Assembly: GCA_015501585.1 (NCBI GenBank)
Contig: JADNRY010000044.1
Coordinates: forward strand, 1-64,000
Origin: Rhodocollybia butyracea
Lineage: Eukaryota > Basidiomycota > Agaricomycetes > Agaricales > Omphalotaceae
DNA: 64,000 nucleotides
Reading direction: 5' to 3'
The number at the start of each line of letters is the position of its first letter. Positions within the stretch are counted from its first letter, which is position 1. This document shows, piece after piece, positions 1 to 11,700 of the stretch. Made by a program: the position numbers and the translations under genes. The notes beneath the pieces are model-generated. The model did no database searches, was not told the DNA's origin, and worked only from the letters and a program-made list of their open reading frames with translations.

Positions 1-314
1 CGCTGACGATTAGCAGATCCTTGGGACCAGAGGCTTCTGAATGAATACGGTGTAGATACCAACAAGCCCGATACGTGTAATTAACGATACTGATATCCTT
101 TTGAAGCCGGTGGAAGCTCCCATGGCAAGTGTTCGCTTGAAGGAAAGATAGAGTGAACAGGAAGAACACGTCTGAGCATTATTTTGGCTTGCGTGATATC
201 TTCATAGCGCTCTTTGAGCAAACATACGAAGGGGATCGCGTTGTGGATGTAGGCACAGCCGTAAGTTCTCAAGCTGATAAACTGGGATGTATGCGGTAAT
301 CGAGTTACGCACAT
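1..314 (-). CDS. possible 3' part of an unidentified gene running off the left edge
   Basis: A minus-strand open frame from about 314 down to about 83 reads cleanly (it contains HTSQFISLRTYGCAYIHN and ends PPASKGYQ). If positions 81-28 are removed as a 54-nt intron (donor GTATCG, acceptor TTCAG), the frame stays open as SLWSQGSANRQ and leaves the window. The upstream boundary is unclear; a further frame with FGAKGDRIGNRTP lies near 340-400. I recognise no domain. It could equally be chance open sequence, since the flank up to about 1000 looks non-coding. Confidence 0.3.
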
Positions 315-1018
315 GCCGTTACGCGTTGGGGAGTCGAATATTCAGGCTGGAGTCCTATTTCCGATTCGGTCTCCTTTTGCTCCAAAGGCAGCCACTTCTG
401 GGTTCTGGGTACTGCATAAGACTTGAGCTCGTCAGTTTAGGGTAGGTCAAAGTGCGATGCTGTCACGTGAAAGGTCCGGCACAAAGGCCCGCCGCCGCTC
501 AAATGGCAGCTTGAGTTGCAACCAGCGACAACATTTTGTCTTCACATACATAGTCCTCATTGCTCTATCACATCTGGACACAGTGATAGAACTCGTTCTC
601 ATGATTGGTGAGCATCCCGTAAACCATCCAAAGGCGGAATCCTTTCAACCTGCTATCATTGTGCCACTGTGTGGGATAGCGATATCTGGTGCTACTTGGA
701 CCACTTAGCTCATACAATATGCTTTGAAACACTTGATCTAACTAAACGTTTCAGGCCGTTCTTGCAAACTAGTCCATGAGCACCACGCCGGTAAGATCTT
801 CCTGTTCAAAAGCCTCGCCTGAATCTTACGTCCTATCTTCATCAGACTGCTCTTGCTCAGGTGGAGTGACAGCTGATTCGTCAAAAAGTCACAGTGGAAC
901 TCATTTTGGTTGGCTTCCAGTTCACAACGAAAACGAAAACTGCTGTCATGAGCTCTACCCATCGTCGCTTCCGCCCGGTCAAGCTCAAGCATTCAGACCT
1001 TGGAGAGACAGGCCTATT
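315..1018. other. intergenic or upstream region of the alpha-galactosidase
   Basis: This stretch holds no gene I can support. A plus-strand ORF at 457-708 ends in a hydrophobic run but has no recognisable domain or splice partner. The frame of the downstream alpha-galactosidase stays open upstream to an ATG at 776, so 776-1018 may be extra N-terminal coding sequence rather than leader. Confidence 0.4.
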
Positions 1019-3461
1019 ATGATCGTCCTCACTCCCGGTTCGATCATTATAACATTGTTGACCTTGAGTTTTGCCGCTTTGCTAGCATATATCTCCCTGT
1101 TATCCAATTCACCCCCAACTGTGGTGCCGAACGATGGGATTGGTAGACTTCCATGTAAGCATAAACCGCTAATATGCTTGAGTGCTCGAGCTTACTGAAT
1201 CGTTATAGTCATGGGCTATAACAGTAAGCGTCAATCTCAAATTTTGATACCGGTCTGGTAATGTTATTATTAAAAATGCAAGCTTGGAATGCATACCATG
1301 TTAGTACGTTTATAAGTATGAGTGTCACTGAAGACCTGACTTGCCCACAATCATTAGTGTGACATTCACGAAGGTCTTATTATCCGAACTGCAAAGTTGA
1401 TGAAAAGCCTCGGTTTGGCGGTAAGCCTCATAGTCGATTGATATACAGAGTCTAAGTTTCTGCGAAGGATGCTGGGTATCAATACATGAACATTGACGAC
1501 TGCTGGGCCGATAAGACCCGGAGTGCTTCTGGCGATCTAGTTGCCAGTAAAGTCGCTCGCCCCAAAGTTGTCGCTTGAGGGTCTAATTCTCGACCAGATG
1601 TTACCCTTTTCCCTTCAGGTTTCAATAACTTAACCAGTCAAATTCACAAATTAGGACTGTGAGCTCCGTTTTTAGAAAATTTGCCGTTATTATTGATTTA
1701 TCCTATATTTTAGAAAGGCGGGCATCGTGAGTGGCTTCAAAGTTTTTTGAGGTTCAAACTAAGAGGATTTCAATAGTATAGTGACTCGGGCTGGTTCACT
1801 TGCCAGATGTACCCTGGATCTTATCTAAACGAAGCGAGGTCAGTCTAATATGTGATCCTCGATTCAATCATTCACATTCTACACAGAGATGCTGAACAAT
1901 TCCAGCGTTGGGGCTTTGATCTTTTGAAGTGCGTGAAAAGATATGGTGTATGTATCTGTGTAATTGACTTTCGGATATTCAGGTATGACAATTGTGCAGG
2001 TGGGTTCCTGCCACTTCTACATTAAAGCCTTCCAATGAAAATTTCAGTGCCTTTCGACGAGGTCATTGAACTCGGAATGGTTGGTAGTAAGTGTGCACAC
2101 TCGATATATCGGGTGACGTTCTAACTTTCAAGGCAGAATTCACCCGCATGGCGGACGCTATTACCAACCTCTCGATAACGACGGGTCAGCCACCTTTGCT
2201 CTATTCATTGTGCCAATGGGGAAGGGTCAGTGACATACTTGAAGAGCCATGAAATGCCCGCTGATAATATGTACAGGAGCAACCATGGTTGTGGGCTAAA
2301 AGACTTGGGCAAACGTGGAGAGTGAGGCCATCTGTTCTTTGATTTCTCAACTCCTGCTCTGATATTATGATTTTTCAGACTACTGACGATATTGACACCA
2401 ATTGGAACGCCGTGGCTAGCATAATCAATCAGTGCGCATATCCTGTTCCTCAATTCAACAGTTAGATGCGAAACATCTCATCTAGGAATTCGTTCATCAC
2501 ATGGGCCTCGGACTTCTACGGACATAATGACTTGGACATTGTTAGTATCCGCGAATTATCTCGGTGATGTCGCTCAAACAATTCTTCATAGCTCGAAGTG
2601 TAGGATACTTCTATTGCTTGGGTATAAACTCACTAACCACCGAACATCTGGGAATCAGGGGAAACGGCGACCTCACGTTCGATGAAGCTAAATCTCATTT
2701 TACTGCATGGGCTCTGATGAAATCCCCTCTCCTCGTTGTAAGCTCGCTATATGCATTTTTGTTGGTTCAGTATTCACGAAAAATATTTAGGGAACGGATG
2801 TAAGTAGTTCATCCGATAGTAGCGACTAACGGTTTAATCTGTGTAGCTTACCACTGTCACGAACGAAACACTGGAAATCCTGATGAATGAAGAAATTATC
2901 GCGATTAATCAAGACTCTGTAGTTGGTGCCTCGGTGTCTCCATTCCGTTGGGGAGTCAATGTCCGTTATCATCCTCTATGCCTCCTCATATGCTCATTCA
3001 CTTTGGCTGTTAGCCCGACTGGACCTTCAATGCCACCCATCCTGCGCAATATTGGAGTGGAGAAAGTCAGAACGGGACTGTGTTCATGCTCGTGAGTGTA
3101 ATTCGAGGTAATGTGCTTTTGAATATACATCATCCTCTTCAGATAAACGTCCTCGACGAACCCGCGGACATGTTCTTCACTCTAACTGAATCTCCTTGGA
3201 TCAATGCAGGCAGACAGTACTCTGTCCGGGTACGACGTTCAATCTCACGACTCTCGATAACCGTGCTGATAGCTTGTCAAGGATCTTTGGGCTCACAGCG
3301 AAAATGGTACGGCTATTCGTAACTTTACTGCTGAATCTGTTCCGGCGCATGGTGTAGTCGCATTGTTAATGAAGGATGCTGGTCCTGAGCCAGCTGGTAC
3401 TCTGCCTCCTTGTGCTCGTTCGGAGTGGTGCATTGACAAAAATGGAACCTTGGTACAATAG
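1019..3461 (+). CDS. GH27 alpha-galactosidase with N-terminal membrane segment
   Basis: Glycoside hydrolase family 27 enzyme, expected to release terminal alpha-1,6-galactose from galactomannans and raffinose-type sugars by a retaining mechanism. With about ten short introns removed, family landmarks appear in order: GRLPFMGYNTWNAYH, AKDAGYQYMNIDDCW, the nucleophile motif LLKYDNC (about 1975-2000), CQWGREQPWLWAK, the acid/base region WRTTDDID (about 2380-2400), FYGHNDLDI, GNGDLTFDEAKSHF and the closing block NEEIIAINQDSVVGAS. A C-terminal beta domain ends with NGTLVQ and TAG at 3459-3461. The chosen start gives a hydrophobic segment at residues 6-29, a signal peptide or anchor. The same frame is open back to ATG 776, which would add about 81 residues and make a type II membrane protein. 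No frameshift is needed, so the gene looks intact. A second GH27 gene lies at 39448-41433. Confidence 0.85.
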
Positions 3462-4761
3462 TAGGCTGACCATGATATTTATTCTTCTTCTGAAATTCGA
3501 ACATTTGAACCCAGTGCGAGGCTCAAATCGGTCAAAGCTGTAGATCGCGACTTTGTAAATGATACTGTTAGGCGCCGAACTCAGGGAAGCGCCCAAACAT
3601 TAGCTGTAAGATCTACTCAGAGTCGTAGTTCGATGTATAACACTCATATCTTATCTTGTCATGTGACTTCCGACTCACGGCCGGCGATACAAGTGACCTC
3701 AGGTCACGTCACTTCATGAGAAAGTTTCTCTTATCATGTTTCCTCATTGTTCAATGTCAGCGTAGTCGTTTCAGTAGGAAGCTATCTTGTTACATCTGAC
3801 CTGAAAACACCGCACCCTCAAACCACTCGCTGGTAGGCAGGATTAAATAGTTGAGATGCGTTAAGCTGCGAATCATGTGTGGTTATAGGCATGCCTGATG
3901 GATGTAAGCTCTCTGTCTACCTCCTTGCTTTTTTCTTCTTGTTCGTATTCTTATATAATTTGTTTTCATATTCTTATACTGTACCAAGTGTTTCTAAACA
4001 TACCGAGGGCTCTGCTAGGCGGCCTGGTGGATTGTTTAAGACGACCTTTCTTCCTTTTCCTGCTTTCCCTTCTAATTATCATTCCTTTAGATTTCCTTAT
4101 CATTCCCCCACTGACCAGTCTTCTAGTGCACTCTGGCACGGAATTCTAATCTCTGAGCATATGCACTATCTTCTGGCCAACTTATCAAAGGTGCCATTCT
4201 GTATACATGGCTCAAGCTCTCAACGAATCGCTTTCCAACAATGAAGGCGACCACAATGAGAATAGTATGGATTCGCTAACATTCTCGCTGGCCTGAATAG
4301 GTTAACACGTACTTGCTCAAGTACCTCATCTTCGTGTGTGAATACCTCTTGTCTCGGTGTTGTACAAGAGAGTTTCTGCCTCGAGGTTTCATCTGACTCG
4401 ATCCATGAAGCGTTCGAGGCGGAGTAGGCAAGTTTATTTTTTCATAACCACACTCGAGTATATACTGACTATATAGAGTATTGGATCCTCGTGCAGGTAT
4501 TCACGTCTCCCCGATAAGCCTGCGCGCGATGGGCATCGGTGACTGATGGAACTCTGTAAGACCAATTGATTGCTCGTTTCTTACTCAGCTCATCTAGCAA
4601 CGTCAATAACTGTTCATGGGTTCTATGGACGAAGAAGCTAGTTTCATGCTCATGGACCCGTACTTTGACGTGGGAGGACTTCATCGACACATCCTAGTGA
4701 GTTGTTCAGACCATTGACCGATTACGAATAAAGATTATGAGCTATGGCTTCTGTTTTTAGT
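3462..4761. other. intergenic region, AT-rich, no gene supported
   Basis: I see no gene here. ORFs at 3879-4244 (+) and 4469-4690 (-) have no recognisable domain or splicing partner. The stretch holds a nested inverted repeat at 3691-3714 and T-rich low-complexity sequence around 3920-4100. Part of it probably once held the 5' half of the downstream aldo-keto reductase, but no N-terminal homology is visible. Confidence 0.5.
3691..3714. repeat. nested inverted repeat
   Basis: The outer arms AAGTGAC (3691-3697) and GTCACTT (3708-3714) are exact reverse complements. Inside them, GTGACCT-C-AGGTCAC (3693-3707) is a second 7-bp perfect inverted repeat. The element lies about 230 bp beyond the stop codon of the alpha-galactosidase. 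A protein-binding site or a chance palindrome are both possible. Confidence 0.5.
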
Positions 4762-5655
4762 CAGGATGAGTCCTCGGAAGAATTCATCGGCGAGTAACGT
4801 GGAGGGATCAAACGGTTATCGCAACCAAGGTACTTATCACTATACAACATACCGCTCTCCCATGACCCCACTATGCGCATCTTGCTCTTCTTTCCCGGGG
4901 ACTAGCTGGCCACTCTCTCAGTACACAACCTGATACAAAATCGGCGACCTTTCCATTGCCCAAAGAATCAACTACACTGGCAACAACGTCAAATCACTGC
5001 ACGTCAGTGTTGAAGCCAGTCTTGAAACTGCGTACGAGCTACATCGACATCCTGTATGTGCGGGACTGGGACACCTCCGTCGAGGAGATGGATAGCTTGC
5101 ACTCGCGTTTATCTAGGCATATCGGATACCCCAGCTTGGGTCGTCGCACAGGCTAATCAGTATACGAAAACCATGGGAAGATGCCTTTTGTGTTTATCAA
5201 GTGTGTATCTTTTCTTTTCTCGCTTTTCTCGCTTTTCTTTCTTTCTGACCCACATTCGATCCTTCGGGAAATGTAATATCATGAACTGCTTCTTTGAATG
5301 TGATTCGTCCCTATGGCTTGTTCCCTTGGTCTGGCCCTCGCACCCTGGAGTGTCCTCGCTGCGGGTAAACCCCAGACTGACGAAGAAGAGAAACGCTGCA
5401 AGGAAAGTAGAGAGAAAGGACGTAACGTGCATGGGTCAGACTGGGAACGTACTGAGGCAGAAGTCAAGGTGTCTCACCCTCTTGAAAAGGTCACGAAAGA
5501 GGTTAAAGTGAACAGTACTCCTCATTTTCTTTCCCTAACCACGCTTGAATTTGAATTTTACCATTGCCATCGTGTACGTGATGCAGAAAATCATCCGAGG
5601 GTGCAAAGTCGAAAGCATCACCGAGGCGCACATCAAGGAGCGTTACCCTGCATGA
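4762..5655 (+). pseudogene. decayed aryl-alcohol dehydrogenase-like aldo-keto reductase
   Basis: Fragments of a fungal NADPH-dependent aldo-keto reductase of the aryl-alcohol dehydrogenase (AAD) type occur in the right order but in different frames: QDESSEEFIGE (4762), YTGNNVKSLHVSVEASL, LRTSYIDILYVRDWDTSVEE, ISDTPAWVVAQANQY, a block starting SLGLALAPWSVLAAGK (about 5322), DWERTEAEVKVSHPLEKV, and a shortened C-terminus MQKIIRGCKVE that ends at TGA 5655. Damage includes a stop straight after EEFIGE, a frame change between SL and LRTSY, a shortened YVHWWDWD-type segment, a CT-rich stretch near 5208-5248, and loss of residues in the PIIGGRKVEHL region. The N-terminal third with the catalytic Asp/Tyr is not visible. 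Introns can explain some frame changes, but not the in-exon losses. Intact AAD proteins are about 350-390 residues and act on aromatic alcohols and aldehydes. Confidence 0.8.
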
Positions 5656-6359
5656 CCTATGTATAACAAGATGTATAGTATCTACTGTACACTGGTACTA
5701 TAAAGTAAGCATGACGCATTATTCAGTCTGGTTCATCGGGGTTTCTATAGCCTTAGTCCTCCTAGGATAGAGATGAATATCAAATTGTAAACAAGATGGT
5801 CAAAGCTGTAAATATGATCCTAATACCCACGTATGGACTCCAACATCATAAAGAACTAAAGAACGGTTTACATAGCACGCCGTGACCATATTGTGTGACA
5901 GCAAAGATCACGAAGCTTCGGCGCTCCGGCGAATAACATGACTCAATAAGATTTGATAAGATATGAGTGTTATACATCGAACGGAACCTCATCTACTCAA
6001 GTGCGATTCAACCAAGTGCGATTCAACCAAGTGTTCGCATCCGACGGCGTTTTATCCGGATGGAGTCTACAAATTTTACTTTTCGGCACTCTCCTCATAC
6101 AAGAACTGGAATCGGTTCAGTTACTCAATCATCAAGCTGGTCTCAAAGTATTCAGCGTCTTCTCTCTCCGTCTACTCCGAACAGGCGAACCAACTCTAGC
6201 AATTTACGCTCTCTAGTGCGTCCACCTGGCATTTTCTGGCGCTCCTTTATTGTGAAAAGCGTGTATTGTGATCTCGTCCGAGCTTCAAAGAATCAAGAAC
6301 CTTATGCTTCAGGAAATGTGCTCCCAAGAGCTAGTAGGTCTCAGCGGCGCTTGACGAGG
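5656..6359. other. upstream region of orphan gene, with in-frame 15-nt repeat
   Basis: No gene is firmly supported. The frame of the downstream orphan gene is open from about 5967, with Ser/Arg-rich sequence, so its 5' part may lie here. A 15-nt unit (CAAGTGCGATTCAAC) occurs at 5998-6012 and 6013-6027, followed by a partial third copy. Confidence 0.35.
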
Positions 6360-8022
6360 ATGGATGAATATGGACTGAGTGCAGTCGTTTTGTACGAGAT
6401 TCCCGGTCTCGACGAGAATACCGATGCAAACTCGGTCAAGCCCAATTCCTTCCAGTGGACCCTTACTGATATTTTCGGCGATGGAATCAACACGGAGAAT
6501 CCGGGGATATCTGTTGAAGAGCTCTTAGATGGAATTGATGTTCGGATGGTCTATATACCGTCTTATGCTTGCACATCATTCGTAGTATGCCTTTTCTGTT
6601 GTTCGTCCATCACGATGCTGACTTTAGCACCAAACTACAGACCGGCCAGATAATGAACGCCGAGATGCATAATAGCGTCTCTGCCGACAATGACATGACG
6701 CCTATGTCCAGCCTTGTGGGGATCGAACTCTCTGTTGATTTGGAAGGCTCTGAGTCGCTTGATAATGGGCTGGGTGTAATGTCAAAGTCTGCTCTAAACT
6801 TGGTCCAAGGTCTCTGGCCTATTCATACCCAAGCGGTCATGGACCGTGAACAGTTTCCAATATCCTCGGACTTGACTCGTCCATCTAATACCACCAATTC
6901 GTCCTCAGTACCGGAACCAATGGCGGCAGAAACACGAAGAACGCCTCGAGCGCCTACGCTCGTCCCAGAACTCACGCTACCACTGAGGTGGAATCCCAAC
7001 CTCAGTGAGAAGTATCGTAGAGAACAGGATGAATACAACTGAGTAGCTACGAACATGCGTGAAAGGCTATATACTGACAGCGAACTCCGGCCCGGAACGC
7101 CACGATCCCTACTCCACCACCCGTCACGATCGATTCTATCAGCGACGAATGGGAGCAGTGGGAGCTCGACTGGGTAGAGGCGGAGCTGTGTGTTCCCGGA
7201 AATAATTTTTCTCCGGTAGCAGTCGATCCTCTATTTCAAAGCGAAGACGGCGTTAAAGAGCAGGAGAAGAGCTTCTTCGCCTGCGAGTCAGAGGGTTCAG
7301 TTGTTTTACCGTCTGATATCGACTTTAATAAGCAAGCTCACCTTCCGCCTCTTGCTAGAATCGGGTCCGAAGCGAATTCTCTAGCTTCATCTAGCCCTAG
7401 CCGTACCACAACTCAAATTAATCTCTCTTTCTCCAGTGAAACAACTTCGGCCTCCTCCTTCAGTTTAAGTGATGACTCAAGCTCTAGCTCCTCGATAGTC
7501 AAACTGTATTCCTTTGAAGTTGACGATGTGGTTCTTCCACCACTCTTGGCTGGACCAGTCATCCACACCGACATACCTCGCCTCTCAACTTCCGAATCGA
7601 CTGAAACGTCGAGTTCGGTCTCTGAATACTCTGAGTCTACGAATTCTTCCGTCTTTGATTCCTCTTCTTCCAATTTCAACTTTGAGCCCTCATCTCAAGT
7701 TTCATCCGCTTTATTTGATCCATCGTCACCCGAGTGCTTTGCTTCACTTTCTAATAGGTGCAGGAGCGGTAGCGGTAGTACTAGCGCGCCATCACCAAAG
7801 AGGCGGAAGGCGCTGGGCTCAGGGGCTAGAACAGACTTGAGATGGGTACTTGATGTGGGCAATGGTATGCATGGGGATGACTGTATCAATGCTCCCCGAC
7901 TGGTGACCGTTGGCGAGGGCAATATCTTGCACATGAACGGTAGTGGGTCGGTCAACGATTTCGGAGGTTCATGTTCAGCAAAGATGACCAGCGGAAACTC
8001 AGTGAAGACGATGACCGAGTAA
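6360..8022 (+). CDS. hypothetical Ser-rich, acidic protein
   Basis: I do not recognise this gene. Three open blocks probably form one spliced product: an acidic block from ATG 6360 (MDEYGLSAVVLYEIPG to about 6583), a block at about 6651-7011 (LVGIELSVDLEGSESLD), and a long C-terminal block from about 7143 (DEWEQWELDWVEAEL) to the stop at 8020-8022. Plausible introns are 6584-6650 and 7012-7142. The last block is extremely rich in Ser (runs such as SSSSSSIV) and carries a basic, NLS-like SPKRRKA. No membrane segment or enzyme motif is seen. The start is uncertain, because the same frame stays open upstream to about 5967. It may be a nuclear disordered protein or a lineage-specific orphan. Confidence 0.5.
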
Positions 8023-8756
8023 AATGTGGATCTAGGTCTGGGGAGGGAGAACGTCGAGCCCTCCAGTTCTACTTTTGGAGCAAGCTTATACACACGTCCG
8101 TATGGATCATCAGTGTAACAAGTGACTAGGAAGACCAGAGCTTGTAATACTAGTGGAACTGTATATGTCGAGTCGAGTTGGAACCCTTCTCAAACCCTTG
8201 ATTCAGCATGTACGGTAGTAGATTTAGACGAGGGCATCAGGATTCAGGACTTCTATTTTTTTAAATAGATTTGTACACTGTAATATGACTTATTTAACAA
8301 GTGAGATTCAAATTGTACCCTAGTGATAGCTTAAATACATATAATGAAACTCCGAGATTCGAAAACGAGAGGAGTAGAAACAAGGTAACAAGGGACACAA
8401 AAAGTCTAGTATCGAGGGAAAAGAGAGAGAGAGAGAGAAGTGCTCAGGACGTACGGCGGAAATGGAGGCAGGAAGAGGAAGAACGGGCATAACATATGAC
8501 CTTTATGGAACGATACTATGTACATACGATACGAATACTAGTACTTGATTGATGCTAAACTAAGAGGCCAGGAACTAGGAAAAGCTAGAAATTAAAGCAG
8601 AGTCTTCACCGAAAGCCTAGACCCATTCGTACGGAAAGAATAGGAAAAGGTAGGAAAACATAACAGACAAACACACTCAAGGGAAAGAAGAGAGTGGAAA
8701 CGGTCTAAGGAACACAAGTACCCAGCGTAGCCCATTTCAATACCTCAGGCTAGGCA
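8023..8756. other. 3' flanks of convergent genes, no gene seen
   Basis: This holds the 3' flanks of the orphan gene and of the minus-strand SPT23/MGA2-like gene. A short GA microsatellite lies at about 8424-8438. ORFs here are under 65 codons and show no recognisable domain. Confidence 0.5.
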
Positions 8757-11700
8757 TCAATACCCCAGAACTTTCTTGAACGCCATCGGTGTCGAGGTCC
8801 TGAATGCGCGAATGACGAATTGGACGCCGCTGTGGCATGCCCAGAGGAGAGAGACTGCAAAGGGAAAAAATTAGACGTTGTGAAACGACAAAATGCTGAA
8901 AAACTCCGGAGAACTTACTCATCAAGATAGGTAACCAGAAAAGCAAAAGCATTCGGTCATCTGAGAGATTGATAGGTTAGCATACGGACAATACCACAAA
9001 AAAAACAAACATACGTTTCTTCTTCTTTGGTTTCGGCTCATACGCATACGCCTCCACTTCTTGTTCCGTTAGTGGTACTTGGGGTACTTTTAGGCTCTGA
9101 GTATTGTACCCGTATCCATATGCGGGTGCGCGTCTTCGGCCAGAACCAGAACCAGAGCTGGACGCTGGATTGGGACTAGGACCGGACGGAGAACCGGAAC
9201 CAGAAGCGACCGGTAGAGAAGGAACACGCTGCGAGCGTTCCTCGGTGTGGTCATCATCTGAAGAAGTCGAGTTTGAAACTCTTCTGATAAGCTGGCGCTG
9301 TTGTCCCTGTCCTTGTTGTTGCCCTCGCTGCTCCTGACGCTGTTGTGTCGTATCCGGAGTTGGCTCTGGAGCAGCCCTTGGCGTATACTTCGGCGGAGGC
9401 GGCATCTCAGTCTCTGTCGGGCTCCAAGGGACATTCGGTACATGAGCTAACCATCTTTCCCATATTGCTCTCCATTCTTGAGGTTTATTGGGGTTGTTGT
9501 CATTGGTGGCGTTATCGTTAACGGTGATGTCTGCGTTAACTCCTTCGCCCTCGCCTTCCACACCTTGCCCTTTCCCTTCGTCCACTCTTTGGGCAAGCTG
9601 TAACCACCCAGGCATCTGCAACATCGGTACCGCCACAGGGAACACCATCATCTGGTTCAACTGCTGTAGCGCTTCAATATAATGTTGCGGGAGCTGGAGC
9701 TGTGGTAATAACTGAGGAAGTAACTGAGGTAACAGTGGTAGTAATTGCGGCATTTGCATCGGAGGGAGGGGAGGCAACGGGGGCAAGTGGGGAGCACCGG
9801 GTAACTGCGGCAGCGGTGGCAACTGGGGGAGTTGACCATAGGTTAGCAGCTGTGTCATGGTTCTCTGAAGCGATGCGAGGAATGAGAGGGCTTGTTTGGC
9901 TTGTTCTTGAGAGTCCTTTGCGTCGGGAGCTGTTTCAGTGTGTTTCTCTTTCTCGTCTCCTGCTACCGCGCCTCCGTCCTTCTCACTCGTTTCTTTGAGG
10001 TTAGTCAAAGACCCCAAAGAACCGAATGATCCCCGGGATCTAACGCCTCGCAGTTCACGCAACTCCTCCCTTGACGCCATCCTCGATATGACTCGAGATC
10101 CTCTAGCCGAAACTTCCCGAGACACTTTAACCGAGGAAGGCGAGGCTACTACGGAACCTAGAGAGCCTCCAGACCTCCTCGCTCGTCGCAACTTGAGTTG
10201 TTGCTTTCGTTTATTCGGTACAGGCTGAATGGGTGTAGGACTACGAACTTCCTTCTCCTCATCTTCCCAGTCCGCCTCATCGTCTTCAGATGAAGCTTCA
10301 TCCTCATCGTCTCCCCATTGCATTTCTTCTTCGTCATCAGGCGAGATGGAAAATACTGGTCGTTGTGAGGAGGGCTGGATCTCCTTATCCGAGTCCTCAC
10401 CCTCCCTCTCCTGTGCGATCTCATCTAAAATCTCCTTCAGACTAACCACGCCTTGCGATACCACATCTTCACATTCACCATGAGCAATCCCAACTCTCCC
10501 AACGCCCCTCCCAACTTCCTCGGGTGTCCTCCCCAATGCATCAACAATTTCCCAATCCGCACCTGCCTCCAAAAGGACCTTAATGCATTTTCTTGATTTA
10601 TCCACCCCATCTCCACCTTTAGAAATAGCACCCATGACAGCGAAATGCAGTCCCGTGAACCCGTTCCGATCTCTCAAATCCAGATCGATCCCACGTTGGA
10701 TGAGGAACGTTAAAAGAGTGGGGTATCCGAGGAAGGCAGAGAGGTGGAGGAGGCTTTGGGAGGAGGACTTAGTTGTGTGGGATAGGGCGAGGGGGGTTGA
10801 TAAGGGGGAGGGCGATGGCGATGGCGAAGCAGAGGGGGAAGAGGTAGAGGAGGCAGTAGAGGGAGAAGTATCGACATCAACATCAAGCAATTTCAAGAAA
10901 TTGATAATCAGTGACTCGAAATCTTGTACCTCGCTTTCGCTTGCACGAAGAAGCATGAGCGAGCGGAGGTCGCGGGTGCTGCTAGACGTTTGCGAATTAG
11001 AACCGGTGTTGTTGCTATTCGAATCTGAGTTGCTCCCAGCGCCCTCCCCAGCGCCAACGATCCTCATCGCAACATTCTTTGCATCTTCAATCTTGCCGGT
11101 CATCTTAAGTCCGACAACCTGAAGAGCGAGTTCCATTCTGTATTCATCAACATAATCAGTTAGTTCATAATTGGAAGAAAAGAAACACGTACAGCGCTCG
11201 ATCGCTCTCATCTGAATAAGTGAACAACGAAGGAGGTTGTTGTTGTAGCTGCTGAGCACCCTCAAGCACCTTAGGCACACCTTCAAACCAAACCTCTACC
11301 ACGCCTGGGTTCGCTCTTGGGGGTAACACACATACCAACGTGTTATCACTCCACCGCTGAGTCGACGACGCAGGTGTGTCTCCGAATATCACTTGGAGCG
11401 ATACGTTTGTGTTCGAGTTGGGGTTAGGATTAGCGTTTGTGGGAACCCAATTAAAGTTGGCACCAAGAACAGTAACCTCGATCCCTCCATGCGTAGGACC
11501 GCAGTTTGGTATAAGACGATGGATTGTCGGGAGGGGAGGAGCGAGTGGGAGCTGTGTTTGGGTTTGTGCGAGGGGAAGTTGAAGTTGAGGTGCAAAAAGA
11601 AATGGGATACTCGAAAACGCCGTGGTACTCGGATCCATACCGGTGAACTCTGTGAAATCGATATTCATCATATCGAGAGACATCCCATCAAGAGGCGTGT

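Noticed and set aside
4469..4690. Minus-strand ORF MSMKSSHVKVRVHEHETSFF.
   Set aside because: It looks protein-like, but has no recognisable domain, splice partner or neighbour context; 73 codons is within chance.
5208..5248. Polypyrimidine run considered as a mobile-element tail.
   Set aside because: It has no target-site duplication or terminal repeats and fits a degraded intron in the pseudogene.
10583..11122. 179-codon plus-strand ORF antisense to the SPT23/MGA2-like gene.
   Set aside because: Charged low-complexity shadow of the ankyrin-region codons, with no independent features.
11140..11286. ORF start MKVCLRCLRVLSSYNNN for the ankyrin half of the SPT23/MGA2-like gene, implying two separate genes.
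   Set aside because: It lies in another frame of the TIG exon and an intron. Splicing 11191-11140 joins the TIG and ankyrin parts in frame.
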